Origin: Noviherbaspirillum sedimenti
GTDB lineage: Bacteria > Pseudomonadota > Gammaproteobacteria > Burkholderiales > Burkholderiaceae_D
DNA length: 64,000 nt
Assembly (NCBI RefSeq): GCF_003590835.1
Contig: NZ_QYUQ01000002.1
Coordinates: 496,001-560,000, forward strand
Direction: 5' to 3'
Shown here one piece after another: positions 1 to 7,311 of this stretch. How positions within the stretch are numbered: position 1 is the first letter of the stretch; every line of letters starts with the position of its first letter. Made by a program: the position numbers and the translations under genes. The notes beneath the pieces are model-generated. The model was not told the origin of the DNA, did not search any database, and was given only the letters and a program-made list of their open reading frames with translations.

Positions 1-254
1 GGCGCCATTGCCGGCATGGCGGCGGCGCCCGTGTTTGCCGGTGCCGCCGTGGCGCAATTGCTGGAATGGATATTGCCGAACACATCGGTGATGGGGCCAT
101 GCTCGATGCGGATGCGGGTCGGCTCCTTGATGGACATGACCGCTTCGACCGTCACGCCGTCGCGCGCGTCAATGAGCTGCAACGCCTGGGAGGGACTGCT
201 GGCGCAGGCAAGCAGCAGCGGCAGTAGCGGCCAGCGCAAGGATGGATGGGTCAT
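1..254 (-). CDS. traK: TraK-like F-type T4SS secretin, N-terminal part
   Basis: The gene runs off the left edge, so only the first 84 residues are visible. They begin with a signal peptide (hydrophobic core PLLPLLLACA, cleavage likely after SQA) followed by a beta-rich stretch (LQLIDARDGVTVEAVMSIKE) typical of the TraK/VirB9-like outer-membrane core of F-type conjugation machines. The start codon overlaps the traE stop as ATGA, so the two are translationally coupled. Assignment rests mainly on order (traA-L-E-K) and the secreted beta-rich N-terminus; the diagnostic C-terminal domain lies outside the window. Confidence 0.75.
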   Translation of the reverse strand, partial: MTHPSLRWPLLPLLLACASSPSQALQLIDARDGVTVEAVMSIKEPTRIRIEHGPITDVFGNIHSSNCATAAPANTGAAAMPAMA

Positions 255-808
255 TGGGGCATCTCCTTGAAGGATTTCAGGTGCATGCGGCCTCCGGCGT
301 ACTGGAATTCGGCCAGGTACGCCTTGGTTTCGGTCGCGGTTTCCTGGCCGTTGACTTGTGTGCGCAGGCGCCCGCGGATGGCGACGGTCTGCTTGTCTTC
401 GTTGGGAACCAGTTGCTGCGGCAAAAAGAAGGTGCTGGCATTGATGCGCCGCAGGCGCTCGGCCTCGATATCCTGGCGGGACTGCATCGCGCCGTGCTGG
501 TCGGGCGCGACGTAATTGAGCAGGATGTCCTTTTTCCAGTCGATCGACGCCGGCGTCACATCCAGGATCAGCCAGGCAACGAAGCTGCCCATCTGTTCCA
601 GGTAGTCGCGGCTGACACGGTCGCGGGTGACCCAGAATGACTTGTCGATGGTCGGCGGCACCACGATGGTGCGCTCCATGCCGACCACGTTCAGGATGAT
701 CACGAGGCAAATGAGCAGCCCCAGGATCAAGCCTCCGACGGTCAGGCTCAAGGCCCGGTTGCGCCGGCGCATTTCCTTCAGATCGTTGTCCAGCTTGGCA
801 AAGTCCAT
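251..808 (-). CDS. traE: TraE-like T4SS inner-membrane/periplasmic protein
   Basis: This 185-residue protein has a cytoplasmic basic N-terminus (about 1-20), one membrane helix (about 21-45) and a periplasmic domain, the layout of F-type TraE (VirB8-like). TraE is part of the mating-pore scaffold together with TraL, TraK and TraB. Length matches the family (about 190). It is preceded by an AGGAA ribosome site, follows traL by 17 bases and overlaps traK by four bases, so it belongs to the traA-L-E-K operon. Nothing is broken. Confidence 0.85.
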   Translation of the reverse strand: MDFAKLDNDLKEMRRRNRALSLTVGGLILGLLICLVIILNVVGMERTIVVPPTIDKSFWVTRDRVSRDYLEQMGSFVAWLILDVTPASIDWKKDILLNYVAPDQHGAMQSRQDIEAERLRRINASTFFLPQQLVPNEDKQTVAIRGRLRTQVNGQETATETKAYLAEFQYAGGRMHLKSFKEMPQ

Positions 809-825
809 GGCGGGTTCCTATGGGT

Positions 826-1125
826 TCAGCCGACCATGCGGCGCAGGTGGGAAGGCGGCGTTCCCTGCATCGTCGTCAGAGGATTGGGCGGCAGGCACCA
901 GTAGATCCAGTGCATGGCAAACGCCGGATGCTTGTCGGCCTTGATGCGGGAAAGCCAGCGCGACAGGAAGATGCCGATGCCCATGCAGACGGCGAATGAC
1001 AGTTTTGAGCCGGACATGTAGCCCACGAAAAAGCAGAACAGGATCGGGGCAGCGACATCGACGTCCCAGAATCCGATCTTCCACTGATCATCGAGACGCC
1101 GGGGGATGTAGGTTTCCGTCTGCAT
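826..1125 (-). CDS. traL: TraL-like T4SS pilus assembly membrane protein
   Basis: A 99-residue protein with the family opening (YIPRRLDDQWKIGFWDVD), two closely spaced hydrophobic helices (about 27-60) and a short basic tail. F-type TraL sits in the inner membrane and supports pilus assembly, similar to VirB3. It has a good AAGGAAA ribosome site and lies between the pilin gene and traE, the expected order. The family is small and conserved, so the call is fairly firm. Confidence 0.85.
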   Translation of the reverse strand: MQTETYIPRRLDDQWKIGFWDVDVAAPILFCFFVGYMSGSKLSFAVCMGIGIFLSRWLSRIKADKHPAFAMHWIYWCLPPNPLTTMQGTPPSHLRRMVG

Positions 1126-1156
1126 GGCGTTTCCTTATGTAACTGGTGGGTACGGT

Positions 1157-1513
1157 TCAGAGGACCGCGCCCATGATCGCGCCGGCAATCACGAGACCGA
1201 CGGCAGCAAAGATCGCCAGACCCACGTAGAACAGCACGGGACCAAAGTTGCGCAAGGCCGATAGCGAAATCAGTGCCACGACAAAGCCGACGAAGCCGAC
1301 CAGGGCCTTGATGCCGGGGCCGAGCGCGGAAATCTGGGTGAGCGCCGAGGTGAGCGGGCCGGTGATGCCGGTGAAGGCCACCAGGTCCAGTGCGTGGCTG
1401 GGAAATGCTGCAACCAGGCCAATCAGGAGCAAGGCCAGCAGAGAGAGCGCAGCCAGAGGCTTGCGCGGCAGGTGATTGGTCGTGACGGTCGAATCGTGAA
1501 GAGCGGTGTGCAT
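1157..1513 (-). CDS. traA: TraA-like conjugative pilin precursor
   Basis: The start at 1513 is chosen because AAGGAG lies 7 bases upstream; an 18-codon longer frame has no such site. The 118-residue product has a long leader (about 1-43, ending near SHALDL) and then two hydrophobic segments (about 64-85 and 92-116) separated by a short RNFG turn, the layout of F-type pilin after leader cleavage. It is the first gene of the traA-L-E-K operon. Sequence identity within pilins is low, so the call depends on topology and neighbours. Confidence 0.75.
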   Translation of the reverse strand: MHTALHDSTVTTNHLPRKPLAALSLLALLLIGLVAAFPSHALDLVAFTGITGPLTSALTQISALGPGIKALVGFVGFVVALISLSALRNFGPVLFYVGLAIFAAVGLVIAGAIMGAVL

Positions 1514-1594
1514 GAAATTCTCCTTAAGCAAGTTGAGGGGAAAGCGACGGGCTACGGCATGGGTCAAGCGGGTAAAAATCGTGGCATTGCTGCG

Positions 1595-2281
1595 TCAGGG
1601 CGGCGCCTGCCTTTGGGGGCGCACGACGACTTCGACGCGGCGGTTTTGCTTGCGGCCCTGCGGCGTGTCGTTGGCGGCAAGGAAGCAGCAGGCTGCCTGC
1701 GAGACCAGCGCCAGGGTGGTCTGGTTTGCGGGAAGGCGGGTGCGCAGGTGGTCGTGGACCGTTTGGGCACGCGCCTGGGCAAGTCGCCGGTTGGCGCGCA
1801 GGCTGCCGGTATTGTCGGTGTAGCCGGTAATGGCGACCTCACCGGTCTCGGGAGCTTCGGCCATCGCGCGATCGAGCCGCGACTTTTCGGAAGGAGAAAG
1901 GTTGGCGCTGCCGGAGGTAAACCGGACGAAGACGCGGTGCCGGGCGGGCGGCGTCTGAAGCGTGGTGGCAAGACGCAAAGTAGGGTGATCTGCGGCAAAC
2001 GTATCAATTGCCTGCGGTGTGGCCGGTATGGCTGCGGGCATCGTCACAGCGAGGGTTTTGCGAGTGACTGCGGGGCAGGCCGGCTCCATGCAGGCAGCAT
2101 AGGAGGCCTTGCCGCCAAAATCGACCTGGGTGAGCTTGCGGGAGAGCGGGGAGCGGTCCGCGTGGCGTAACTGCCCAGGTTCCTCCTGTTGCCGGGAGGG
2201 CAAAGTGCACGACATGGACAATAGCGTCATGGCGACAAGCAGGCCGATTCTCCTCACGGGGCGGAGTGCATTTTTTCTCAT
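1595..2281 (-). CDS. OmpA-like peptidoglycan-binding (lipo)protein
   Basis: 228 residues. The N-terminus is a signal sequence ending in LLSMSC, a possible though non-ideal lipobox. The C-terminal 120 residues form an OmpA-like domain: FVRFTSGSANLSPSEK, the GYTDNTGS motif, NRRLAQARAQTV and a terminal NRRVEVVV. Such domains bind diaminopimelate in peptidoglycan. The start overlaps the stop of the upstream transglycosylase as ATGA. Placed just upstream of the pilus genes, it probably anchors or stabilises the transfer apparatus in the envelope; that role is an inference. Confidence 0.8.
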   Translation of the reverse strand: MRKNALRPVRRIGLLVAMTLLSMSCTLPSRQQEEPGQLRHADRSPLSRKLTQVDFGGKASYAACMEPACPAVTRKTLAVTMPAAIPATPQAIDTFAADHPTLRLATTLQTPPARHRVFVRFTSGSANLSPSEKSRLDRAMAEAPETGEVAITGYTDNTGSLRANRRLAQARAQTVHDHLRTRLPANQTTLALVSQAACCFLAANDTPQGRKQNRRVEVVVRPQRQAPP

Positions 2282-2826
2282 GGCGACACCCGCACGGCAA
2301 GGAGGGCGGGCGGGACGCCCTGGGCTGCGGGAGACTGACGACCGGGCTTGCGGGAGACCGCAGGCGTATGTGTGCCCTGTTGGGAGGGCAATTGCCGGTA
2401 GACCAGCCAGGCATACCTGGCGCGGGCTTGTTGGCAGGCTGCGCCTTTCAACTGGCTGCAGGCGGCGTTATAGGCGCCGATCCCGTCCCACGTTGCGCCG
2501 TGACGCGAGAAGCTGTCGGCAAGCAGCCAGGCGCCGACATGGATGTTGATGCACGGGTCGTACAGATCACGTTCGCGGATGCCGTAGCGTGCCAGCGTGC
2601 GCAAGTGCGTACTGTTGATTTGCATGAGTCCGATATCGTAGGAACCGGTGCGGGCGAAATGCGCGCGATTGACCGCCTGCGGGTTTAGGCGCGATTCGAC
2701 GTGCGCAATCGCGACCAACAGATCCGCGGGGACGCGGTAGTGACGTGCCGCTTGTTCCCAGCAGGCCTGGGCCAGCGCGGGGGCGCACAGCAGTAAAACC
2801 AGTCCGACGACGTGAAGACGCGGCAT
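2278..2826 (-). CDS. Lytic transglycosylase (TraLG/VirB1-like)
   Basis: Start chosen at 2826, where the product begins with a clear signal peptide (MPRLHVVGLVLLLCAPALAQA); a longer frame to 2964 lacks one. The 182-residue protein carries an SLT-type domain: the VAIAHVESRLNPQAVN segment with the catalytic Glu in HVES, the GLMQIN motif and the IGAYNA motif. It would cut peptidoglycan to let the conjugation channel pass. It is translationally coupled to the OmpA-like gene. The proline/serine-rich tail after about residue 145 is not part of the catalytic fold. Confidence 0.85.
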   Translation of the reverse strand: MPRLHVVGLVLLLCAPALAQACWEQAARHYRVPADLLVAIAHVESRLNPQAVNRAHFARTGSYDIGLMQINSTHLRTLARYGIRERDLYDPCINIHVGAWLLADSFSRHGATWDGIGAYNAACSQLKGAACQQARARYAWLVYRQLPSQQGTHTPAVSRKPGRQSPAAQGVPPALLAVRVSP

Positions 2827-3020
2827 ACCCAATTCCCCAAAAAAGTTAATGCACTGCGCGCACCGTGCGCGAGCTGCGCTACTGCGGCCGGCTGTGCGGC
2901 TAAGGTCGGGTTCGAGTGAGCCCCGGCGGCGAGCGTCAGGGCAGGGTGGTGCAACTTGGGACAACTTGGCGTGGGACGGTGGCGGGCACCGGCACCACAG
3001 ATTTTTTCAGAGGGAAGGCG

Positions 3021-3524
3021 TCAGCTGGCTGGCGGCGATGCTGTTCTTCTGGTGATCCGCTCGGCCGTGTTGATCCGTGCTTGATGCAGTACCAGGGCGC
3101 CCGTCGAGTCTTCTTGGCGGCAGAGCGCCACGCAAGCGGTCGTCAGCTGGTCGAGCTGGAACTTCGGGTGCGGATGTCTATTAGCCGAGGATCGCTGCAC
3201 TGCCTGCAGCAGAACATACTGCGGCATCCACATGGATTCACGGCGGCGGGGGCTGTGTGGCGTGCGCAAGATTAGTTCGCCCCCAAGGAAAGCGAAGATG
3301 CGCGCTGCAGCATTGTCGTGGGAGAAAATCAGCGCGACGCAGGCGCTGATCAGGTCGGGAAAGCGGAACGTCGGCGAAACGTTGTGTTCGCTCTTGAGCA
3401 GTGCGTACAGCCAATCGTGTTCTTCCAGCCAAAGTCGTGTTTCGATGATGTCATCGACGAGCCCGCTGGCGGGCCGGGGTGCTGGTGAAGTCCCATGTTG
3501 CGCGGTCAGAATAGCGGGGGGCAT
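3021..3524 (-). CDS. Hypothetical ICE protein
   Basis: I do not recognise this 167-residue protein. The start at 3524 is supported by AAGGAAGAG upstream; a 69-codon longer frame runs into AT-richer DNA and has no ribosome site. It has two similar halves: an RFPDLISACVALIFSHDN segment and later FQLDQLTTACVALCRQED, suggesting an internal duplication of a short helical repeat around an 'ACVAL' core. No signal peptide or membrane helix is seen. It lies upstream of the transglycosylase on the same strand, at the inner edge of the cargo hotspot. Confidence 0.6.
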   Translation of the reverse strand: MPPAILTAQHGTSPAPRPASGLVDDIIETRLWLEEHDWLYALLKSEHNVSPTFRFPDLISACVALIFSHDNAAARIFAFLGGELILRTPHSPRRRESMWMPQYVLLQAVQRSSANRHPHPKFQLDQLTTACVALCRQEDSTGALVLHQARINTAERITRRTASPPAS

Positions 3525-4040
3525 GGCGAGCTCTTCCTTCAGTGTGCGCCGTGGTGAAGCGGCTGATGAAAGAAGGTTAATGAAAGGATGGGGGCAAGTC
3601 TCTGGGAAATGAACAAATTTGCAAGGGGGTTTTGCAATTAGCTCAGCATGCTGTTTGCGCACAGCGGGATTCGACCTGACAGCAGTTGTATGACTGGACC
3701 CAACAAAATTTGATTGGGTTAGCTCGTACATTCACTGACACACCGTGGCGGACCAGCTTACAACTGAACCCTGTCGTTACGTCCTAGTGTGATCATAAGC
3801 TATCAGTTACAGCAGTGCTCTAAAGCGATCATTGAAGACTACCTGGTTTACGTCATTTGCTAAATTACAATTTTAGTCATAAACTTTGGCGTAATGCTAA
3901 CTGTTCGTCTTTCACGATTTTTCCAGTTCGTATACCTCAGCGTTATTTCGCAAAATAACAGATGGCGCGGCCTGGCAAGGCATCAGTCGTCGTGTAGATC
4001 GGGCAGTTCTTTTCATATAAGTCACTATCAGGAATCTCAC
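3525..4040. other. Non-coding boundary of the cargo block
   Basis: No gene seen. Base composition falls sharply here from GC-rich ICE backbone to AT-rich DNA, marking the left edge of the inserted low-GC block. Around 3897-3955 a CTAAC ... CAGCGTTATT pair recalls the ends of an integron attC site but lacks a convincing stem, so it is not called. Promoters for the minus-strand gene ending at 3021 and the plus-strand gene at 4041 must lie here. Confidence 0.5.
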
Positions 4041-5042
4041 ATGGGAATTTTTGATCGCCTATTCGGCAAAAAATCGCCGCCATCGAGTGCTCAAGTTCCA
4101 AGCAAACCACTCGTGACAATCCACGTTTCATTTTCAGGGAAATTTCTCACCATAGATGCCATAAATTTCTTTGGGCAATTCGCCAAGTCTAAATCAGGTG
4201 AATGGATTGTTGCTTGGCGCGATGCAGATATTGAACAACAACGAGGGGGCCATAGAGTAAGTGGAATGGGTGAATATTTGTTATTTAACACTAAAACAAA
4301 TAGCATAAACCTCCAAGGCAGGATGGCGCGTCCCAATAATGGCAATGTTGCAAATGATGGGCACTTCTCTCTTGAGGATTGGCATTTTGGTAGGGAACTT
4401 GGTGGAACTTTTAATGTTTTTTCGCCAAATGGCGATCAAAAGATCAAGCGCGTCGTAAGTGCAAATATCTTCAATAGTGCACTTTCAGACGATGGAAGGT
4501 ACGCTGTATTTCAAACCGCTAATACTCCAAATGGAGGCGATGGCAACCTACTTATTGCATTTGAAGTCGAACATGGCAAAGAGTTGTTCGCAGTTCGTCC
4601 GCAAACCGGATGGGCCGATAAGTACGAGTTCAAAGAAAACCCCACGGCTATTGTCGTATCACACAAGGGGATTGGAAAATTTAAGTATGACGCACATGGA
4701 AACTTCATTGATGCAGAAAAATTCAAATTAGCATGCTTAAGTTGCAATAGATATGAGGTGCTTTTACCTGCTGTAGCAGAGCTACTCAAGACTGAAGCAT
4801 TAAGCCGAAAAGATGCGCAAAAAGCTCTAGAGGCTATACTTTCAGCGAAGTCACTCGGTGCAGAAAACGATAAAGGGTGGAGGGCCACCGCATTTAAGCT
4901 GCAAGGTCAAGCTTTTGAGGTCCTTGGAGAAATAAAAGAAGCAATTGCCTCGTACGAAGAAGCGTTAGCATCAAACCCCAAGATCGGGGTAAAGCAGAAA
5001 TTGGCTGCATTAAAAAAAATGACGCCTAATCCTGCACTATGA
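4041..5042 (+). CDS. Beta-propeller-like plus TPR-like cargo protein of unknown function
   Basis: The start at 4041 (MGIFDRLFGKK) is preferred to an upstream in-frame codon at 3894 because this opening is typical of such proteins; the ribosome site is weak (AGGAA). In the 333-residue product, residues about 25-235 contain repeated short beta-strand units (SGEWIVAWRDAD, NDGHFSLEDW, SDDGRYAVFQTA) suggesting a propeller. Residues about 245-325 are helical with a TPR-like unit (AFKLQGQAFEVLGEIKEAIASYEEALASNP). There is no signal peptide. Low GC and weak initiation fit a gene cassette. It is followed by an attC-like site and two HEPN-type genes in the same orientation. Function unknown; it could be a scaffold or sensor. 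Confidence 0.65.
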   Translation: MGIFDRLFGKKSPPSSAQVPSKPLVTIHVSFSGKFLTIDAINFFGQFAKSKSGEWIVAWRDADIEQQRGGHRVSGMGEYLLFNTKTNSINLQGRMARPNNGNVANDGHFSLEDWHFGRELGGTFNVFSPNGDQKIKRVVSANIFNSALSDDGRYAVFQTANTPNGGDGNLLIAFEVEHGKELFAVRPQTGWADKYEFKENPTAIVVSHKGIGKFKYDAHGNFIDAEKFKLACLSCNRYEVLLPAVAELLKTEALSRKDAQKALEAILSAKSLGAENDKGWRATAFKLQGQAFEVLGEIKEAIASYEEALASNPKIGVKQKLAALKKMTPNPAL

Positions 5043-5075
5043 TCAATGTGTTTTCCGGGACTAAGCGCTACCAAT

Positions 5076-5144
5076 TCCTAACTTTCGGAACAGCGCGGAC
5101 GCGCCAACGCTTCGCGTCGTTGTCGACTAACCCATGCGTTAGCC
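5076..5144 (+). repeat. attC-like recombination site A
   Basis: A 69-base segment after the 4041-5042 gene has the arrangement of an integron attC site: left core TCCTAAC, right core GTTAGCC, and a second CTAAC (5127-5131) exactly six bases before the right core. The inner stem is GACGCG (5098-5103) with CGCGTC (5113-5118). GAACA (5088-5092) pairs with TGTC (5121-5124) if one A is left unpaired, like the extrahelical base of attC. The right core departs from GTTRRRY at one position. No integron integrase is in the window. Confidence 0.4.
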
Positions 5145-5188
5145 CCGTGCATCCTTATACCCTTAAACTCAATTATTTTGCATGAACG

Positions 5189-5785
5189 ATGAAGTTTGAA
5201 ATTGGGGATGAAACCGATCAAGCGCTCACGACAACGCTTGTTCATGAATTTGTGCTCTGCAAGGACAGTTTTGAGCGATTCGCCGCCTTGGCCAAGACGA
5301 ACATCTTGGGACGTCGCGACAAGGCCTTAAAGATACGGTGCCACGATGCCTATGCCAATTTTCTTCACCATCTCTATGAGTTCAACGTTGGGTGTATCAA
5401 GCGAGATATCCGAAATACTGAAAACCTACAAGGCAAAGTACTCGACAAAATATTCAATCATGAAGTTACAAAGCTGTTGAAAAATCGAGTTGACGCGATC
5501 AAGGGAGGTTACGCGCCATCTTGGGAAAATCACATTTCTGTCTATCAAGTGGAAGTGCCTGCCGAATTTGGGACACAGTTTAGAAAGATCAGAAACCGAA
5601 CGGCTCACGCCAGCACCAAACGCTCTTCGCCGGAAGACGAGTTAGCCCTTGGACAGTTTTATGAACAATATCACGACTTCGTTTATCTTCTGTATGTTTC
5701 GGCTCAGTGGTTTTGGTCTGTCAAAGACATCGAGGCATACGATTGGAAATCAATTGAAGAATTCGACCTTGCAGTGCGGGGTTAA
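5189..5785 (+). CDS. HEPN-type RNxxxH protein, cargo gene 2
   Basis: 198 residues, helical, no signal peptide. It contains RKIRNRTAH with RNRTAH at 135-140, the Rx4H signature (RNxxxH form) of HEPN ribonucleases, followed by a helical tail rich in Tyr, Phe and Trp. HEPN proteins are commonly toxins of toxin-antitoxin pairs or effectors of phage defence. No family name can be given with confidence. It begins 44 bases after an attC-like site, has no strong ribosome site and is AT-rich, all like a mobile cassette. The next gene also has an RNxxxH motif, so the two could act together, but neither resembles a known antitoxin. Confidence 0.65.
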   Translation: MKFEIGDETDQALTTTLVHEFVLCKDSFERFAALAKTNILGRRDKALKIRCHDAYANFLHHLYEFNVGCIKRDIRNTENLQGKVLDKIFNHEVTKLLKNRVDAIKGGYAPSWENHISVYQVEVPAEFGTQFRKIRNRTAHASTKRSSPEDELALGQFYEQYHDFVYLLYVSAQWFWSVKDIEAYDWKSIEEFDLAVRG

Positions 5786-5848
5786 CCAATCATTCGAGTG
5801 GGCCTGCGCCGGCAAGCGTGCTCCAATTGCTCATGTCAAACGTTATAC
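5780..5848 (+). repeat. attC-like recombination site B
   Basis: A second 69-base segment begins at the stop of the 5189-5785 gene and ends ten bases before the next start codon. Left core is GGTTAAC followed by CAATCATTC, close to the common attC left arm; the right end is TCAAACGTTATAC, close to the common attC right arm. CAT..GAG (about 5790-5798) can pair with CTCATG (5830-5835). The central stem is poor. Equal length to site A and placement between two cassette-like genes support it; sequence alone is marginal. Confidence 0.3.
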
Positions 5849-5857
5849 TTCTCTCAA

Positions 5858-6568
5858 ATGATGCTGTTTCCTCATACAAGCTCGCTTTATGCGTTATCAG
5901 CAAATCTAGACAAAGAAGATGTCTTGTTTGTCGATGGCATACGTTATGCGAGCGAAATGGTGCAAATTGCCTACAACAGGTTAGCTGAGGCGCTTAAGCA
6001 GCTTCCAGAAGAAGATGAACCCAACACACATCGCCATTTGATGACATGCGCAGTTCACGATGCTTGGTCAATTATCGATTCGGCAGACAGGCTAAGAGGC
6101 CTTGTTTCACGCTCAACGCTGCTAAATCAAATAGAGAAGGCAAAGCAAAAATTCATAAGTAACGCTGACCCCATCAGGAAGTTACGGAATACACTTCAGC
6201 ATATTGATACCCTCATACCCAATCACGCAGGTGCAGAATGGCCTGTCTGGGGGTTTTTGAGATGGTTTTGTTGGAAAGAATTTCCGCATACTGGCATCTC
6301 GTGCCAATTACTGGCCGGAGGGCATGTTACCAAGCGCCCCTTCAACATTGGAGGTCCGCACCCAGAGTGCTCAGGCGAAAACCTATCGGACGTATTCCTT
6401 TCAAACAAAGGCATCGAAGTATCGCTGCGCGATATTAAAAATTGTGTAGAAGCGCTTTCAATTGAGGTCGAATCCCTCATTGAAAAGCTTGCTGCAGAAC
6501 GTGGCTTATCGCAAACGCGCTTTGCTGATGTTTTCATATCTGCTCACGTGGATTTTCGGAAGAAGTGA
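5858..6568 (+). CDS. HEPN-type RNxxxH protein, cargo gene 3
   Basis: Starts at one of two adjacent ATGs (5858 or 5861) with no clear ribosome site, right after an attC-like site. The 236-residue product has helical segments and the motif RKLRNTLQHID, with RNTLQH at 110-115, again the RNxxxH form of HEPN. Upstream it has HDAWSIIDSADRLR (67-80), a helix that in HEPN folds often packs against the motif helix. The C-terminal half (about 125-236) contains a Trp-rich segment (WPVWGFLRWFCW) and a long helix. Function is unknown; an RNase, or an inactive partner of the preceding protein, are both possible. Confidence 0.65.
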   Translation: MMLFPHTSSLYALSANLDKEDVLFVDGIRYASEMVQIAYNRLAEALKQLPEEDEPNTHRHLMTCAVHDAWSIIDSADRLRGLVSRSTLLNQIEKAKQKFISNADPIRKLRNTLQHIDTLIPNHAGAEWPVWGFLRWFCWKEFPHTGISCQLLAGGHVTKRPFNIGGPHPECSGENLSDVFLSNKGIEVSLRDIKNCVEALSIEVESLIEKLAAERGLSQTRFADVFISAHVDFRKK

Positions 6569-6614
6569 GCACACCATGAGACCAATATTTTTCGCAATCA
6601 ACAACTAGGATCAC

Positions 6615-6639
6615 ATTAGATTTAACTGAATGATCTAAT
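6615..6639 (+). terminator. AT-rich hairpin after the cargo block
   Basis: ATTAGAT (6615-6621) and ATCTAAT (6633-6639) form a perfect 7-bp inverted repeat with an 11-base loop, followed shortly by TTTT. It lies 46 bases after the last cargo gene and just before GC returns to the ICE level. It could end the cargo transcript, although the stem is weak. Confidence 0.35.
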
Positions 6640-6687
6640 CGGTTTTCCGCTTGCTAGACTGATGGACTATGTTCAAATGAACGCCTG

Positions 6688-7311
6688 TCAAGCGCGCCGA
6701 TGAAAACTCGCCAGCGCCCGGCTGGCAAACACGCTGATGGCCAGCGGCACCAACGGCCAAGCCAGCGGCGGCACCGTCACCGGCAGAACCAGAGCAACGA
6801 CCGTGAGACACGCGGCCACGATCGCCGCGCAGGCATAGAGGGCAAAGATTTCCGGATTGTGCTGGATAAATGCCCGTGACTTGATCAGACGCCGCATGCC
6901 GCCATCGAACAGGGCTGCCAGCATCCATGCCAGCAACACCGGCAACCATTCCACCAGTGCGCAGAGGCGGTACGTCGCCAGGGCAAACAGCGTGTCGATT
7001 GCGCGAAAATAATCACTGTTGAACAGGCGATTGTTGGCCTGCGCCATCTGCCAGGCGACATCCAGCGCAACCGGCTGGGAAGGCGGCTCCACCGAGGGCG
7101 GGGGAATCGGGCTAGCCTGCTGTGCTGTCGCTTGCAAGTCCAGCATGCGTGCCAGTATACGCACGGCGCGTGCCGGGCTCCAGGCTTCGGCGGTCAGGGC
7201 GTGTTCGACGCGCAGCTGGTTAAGGAAACGCTCGGGCGGAAAGGCGGCGGGCAAGTACAGTACCAGCATCAGCAGCGCCACCAGGGAGGCTGTGCACACG
7301 AAGCGGATCAT
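6688..7311 (-). CDS. DUF4400 ICE membrane protein (PFL_4697-type)
   Basis: 207 residues with an N-terminal membrane helix (about 5-25) and three further hydrophobic segments in the C-terminal half (about 115-140, 155-180, 183-200). This layout, and the position directly after traD, match the DUF4400 family of integrating-conjugative-element membrane proteins, which corresponds to the gene between traD and the cargo hotspot in SXT-type elements. Its molecular role is not established. Start and traD stop overlap as ATGA, so it is co-translated with the coupling protein. Confidence 0.8.
   Translation of the reverse strand: MIRFVCTASLVALLMLVLYLPAAFPPERFLNQLRVEHALTAEAWSPARAVRILARMLDLQATAQQASPIPPPSVEPPSQPVALDVAWQMAQANNRLFNSDYFRAIDTLFALATYRLCALVEWLPVLLAWMLAALFDGGMRRLIKSRAFIQHNPEIFALYACAAIVAACLTVVALVLPVTVPPLAWPLVPLAISVFASRALASFHRRA

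Noticed and set aside
3897..3955. A third attC-like site upstream of the first cargo gene
   Set aside because: CTAAC and GTTATT ends are present, but the interior has no stem and the right core does not fit.
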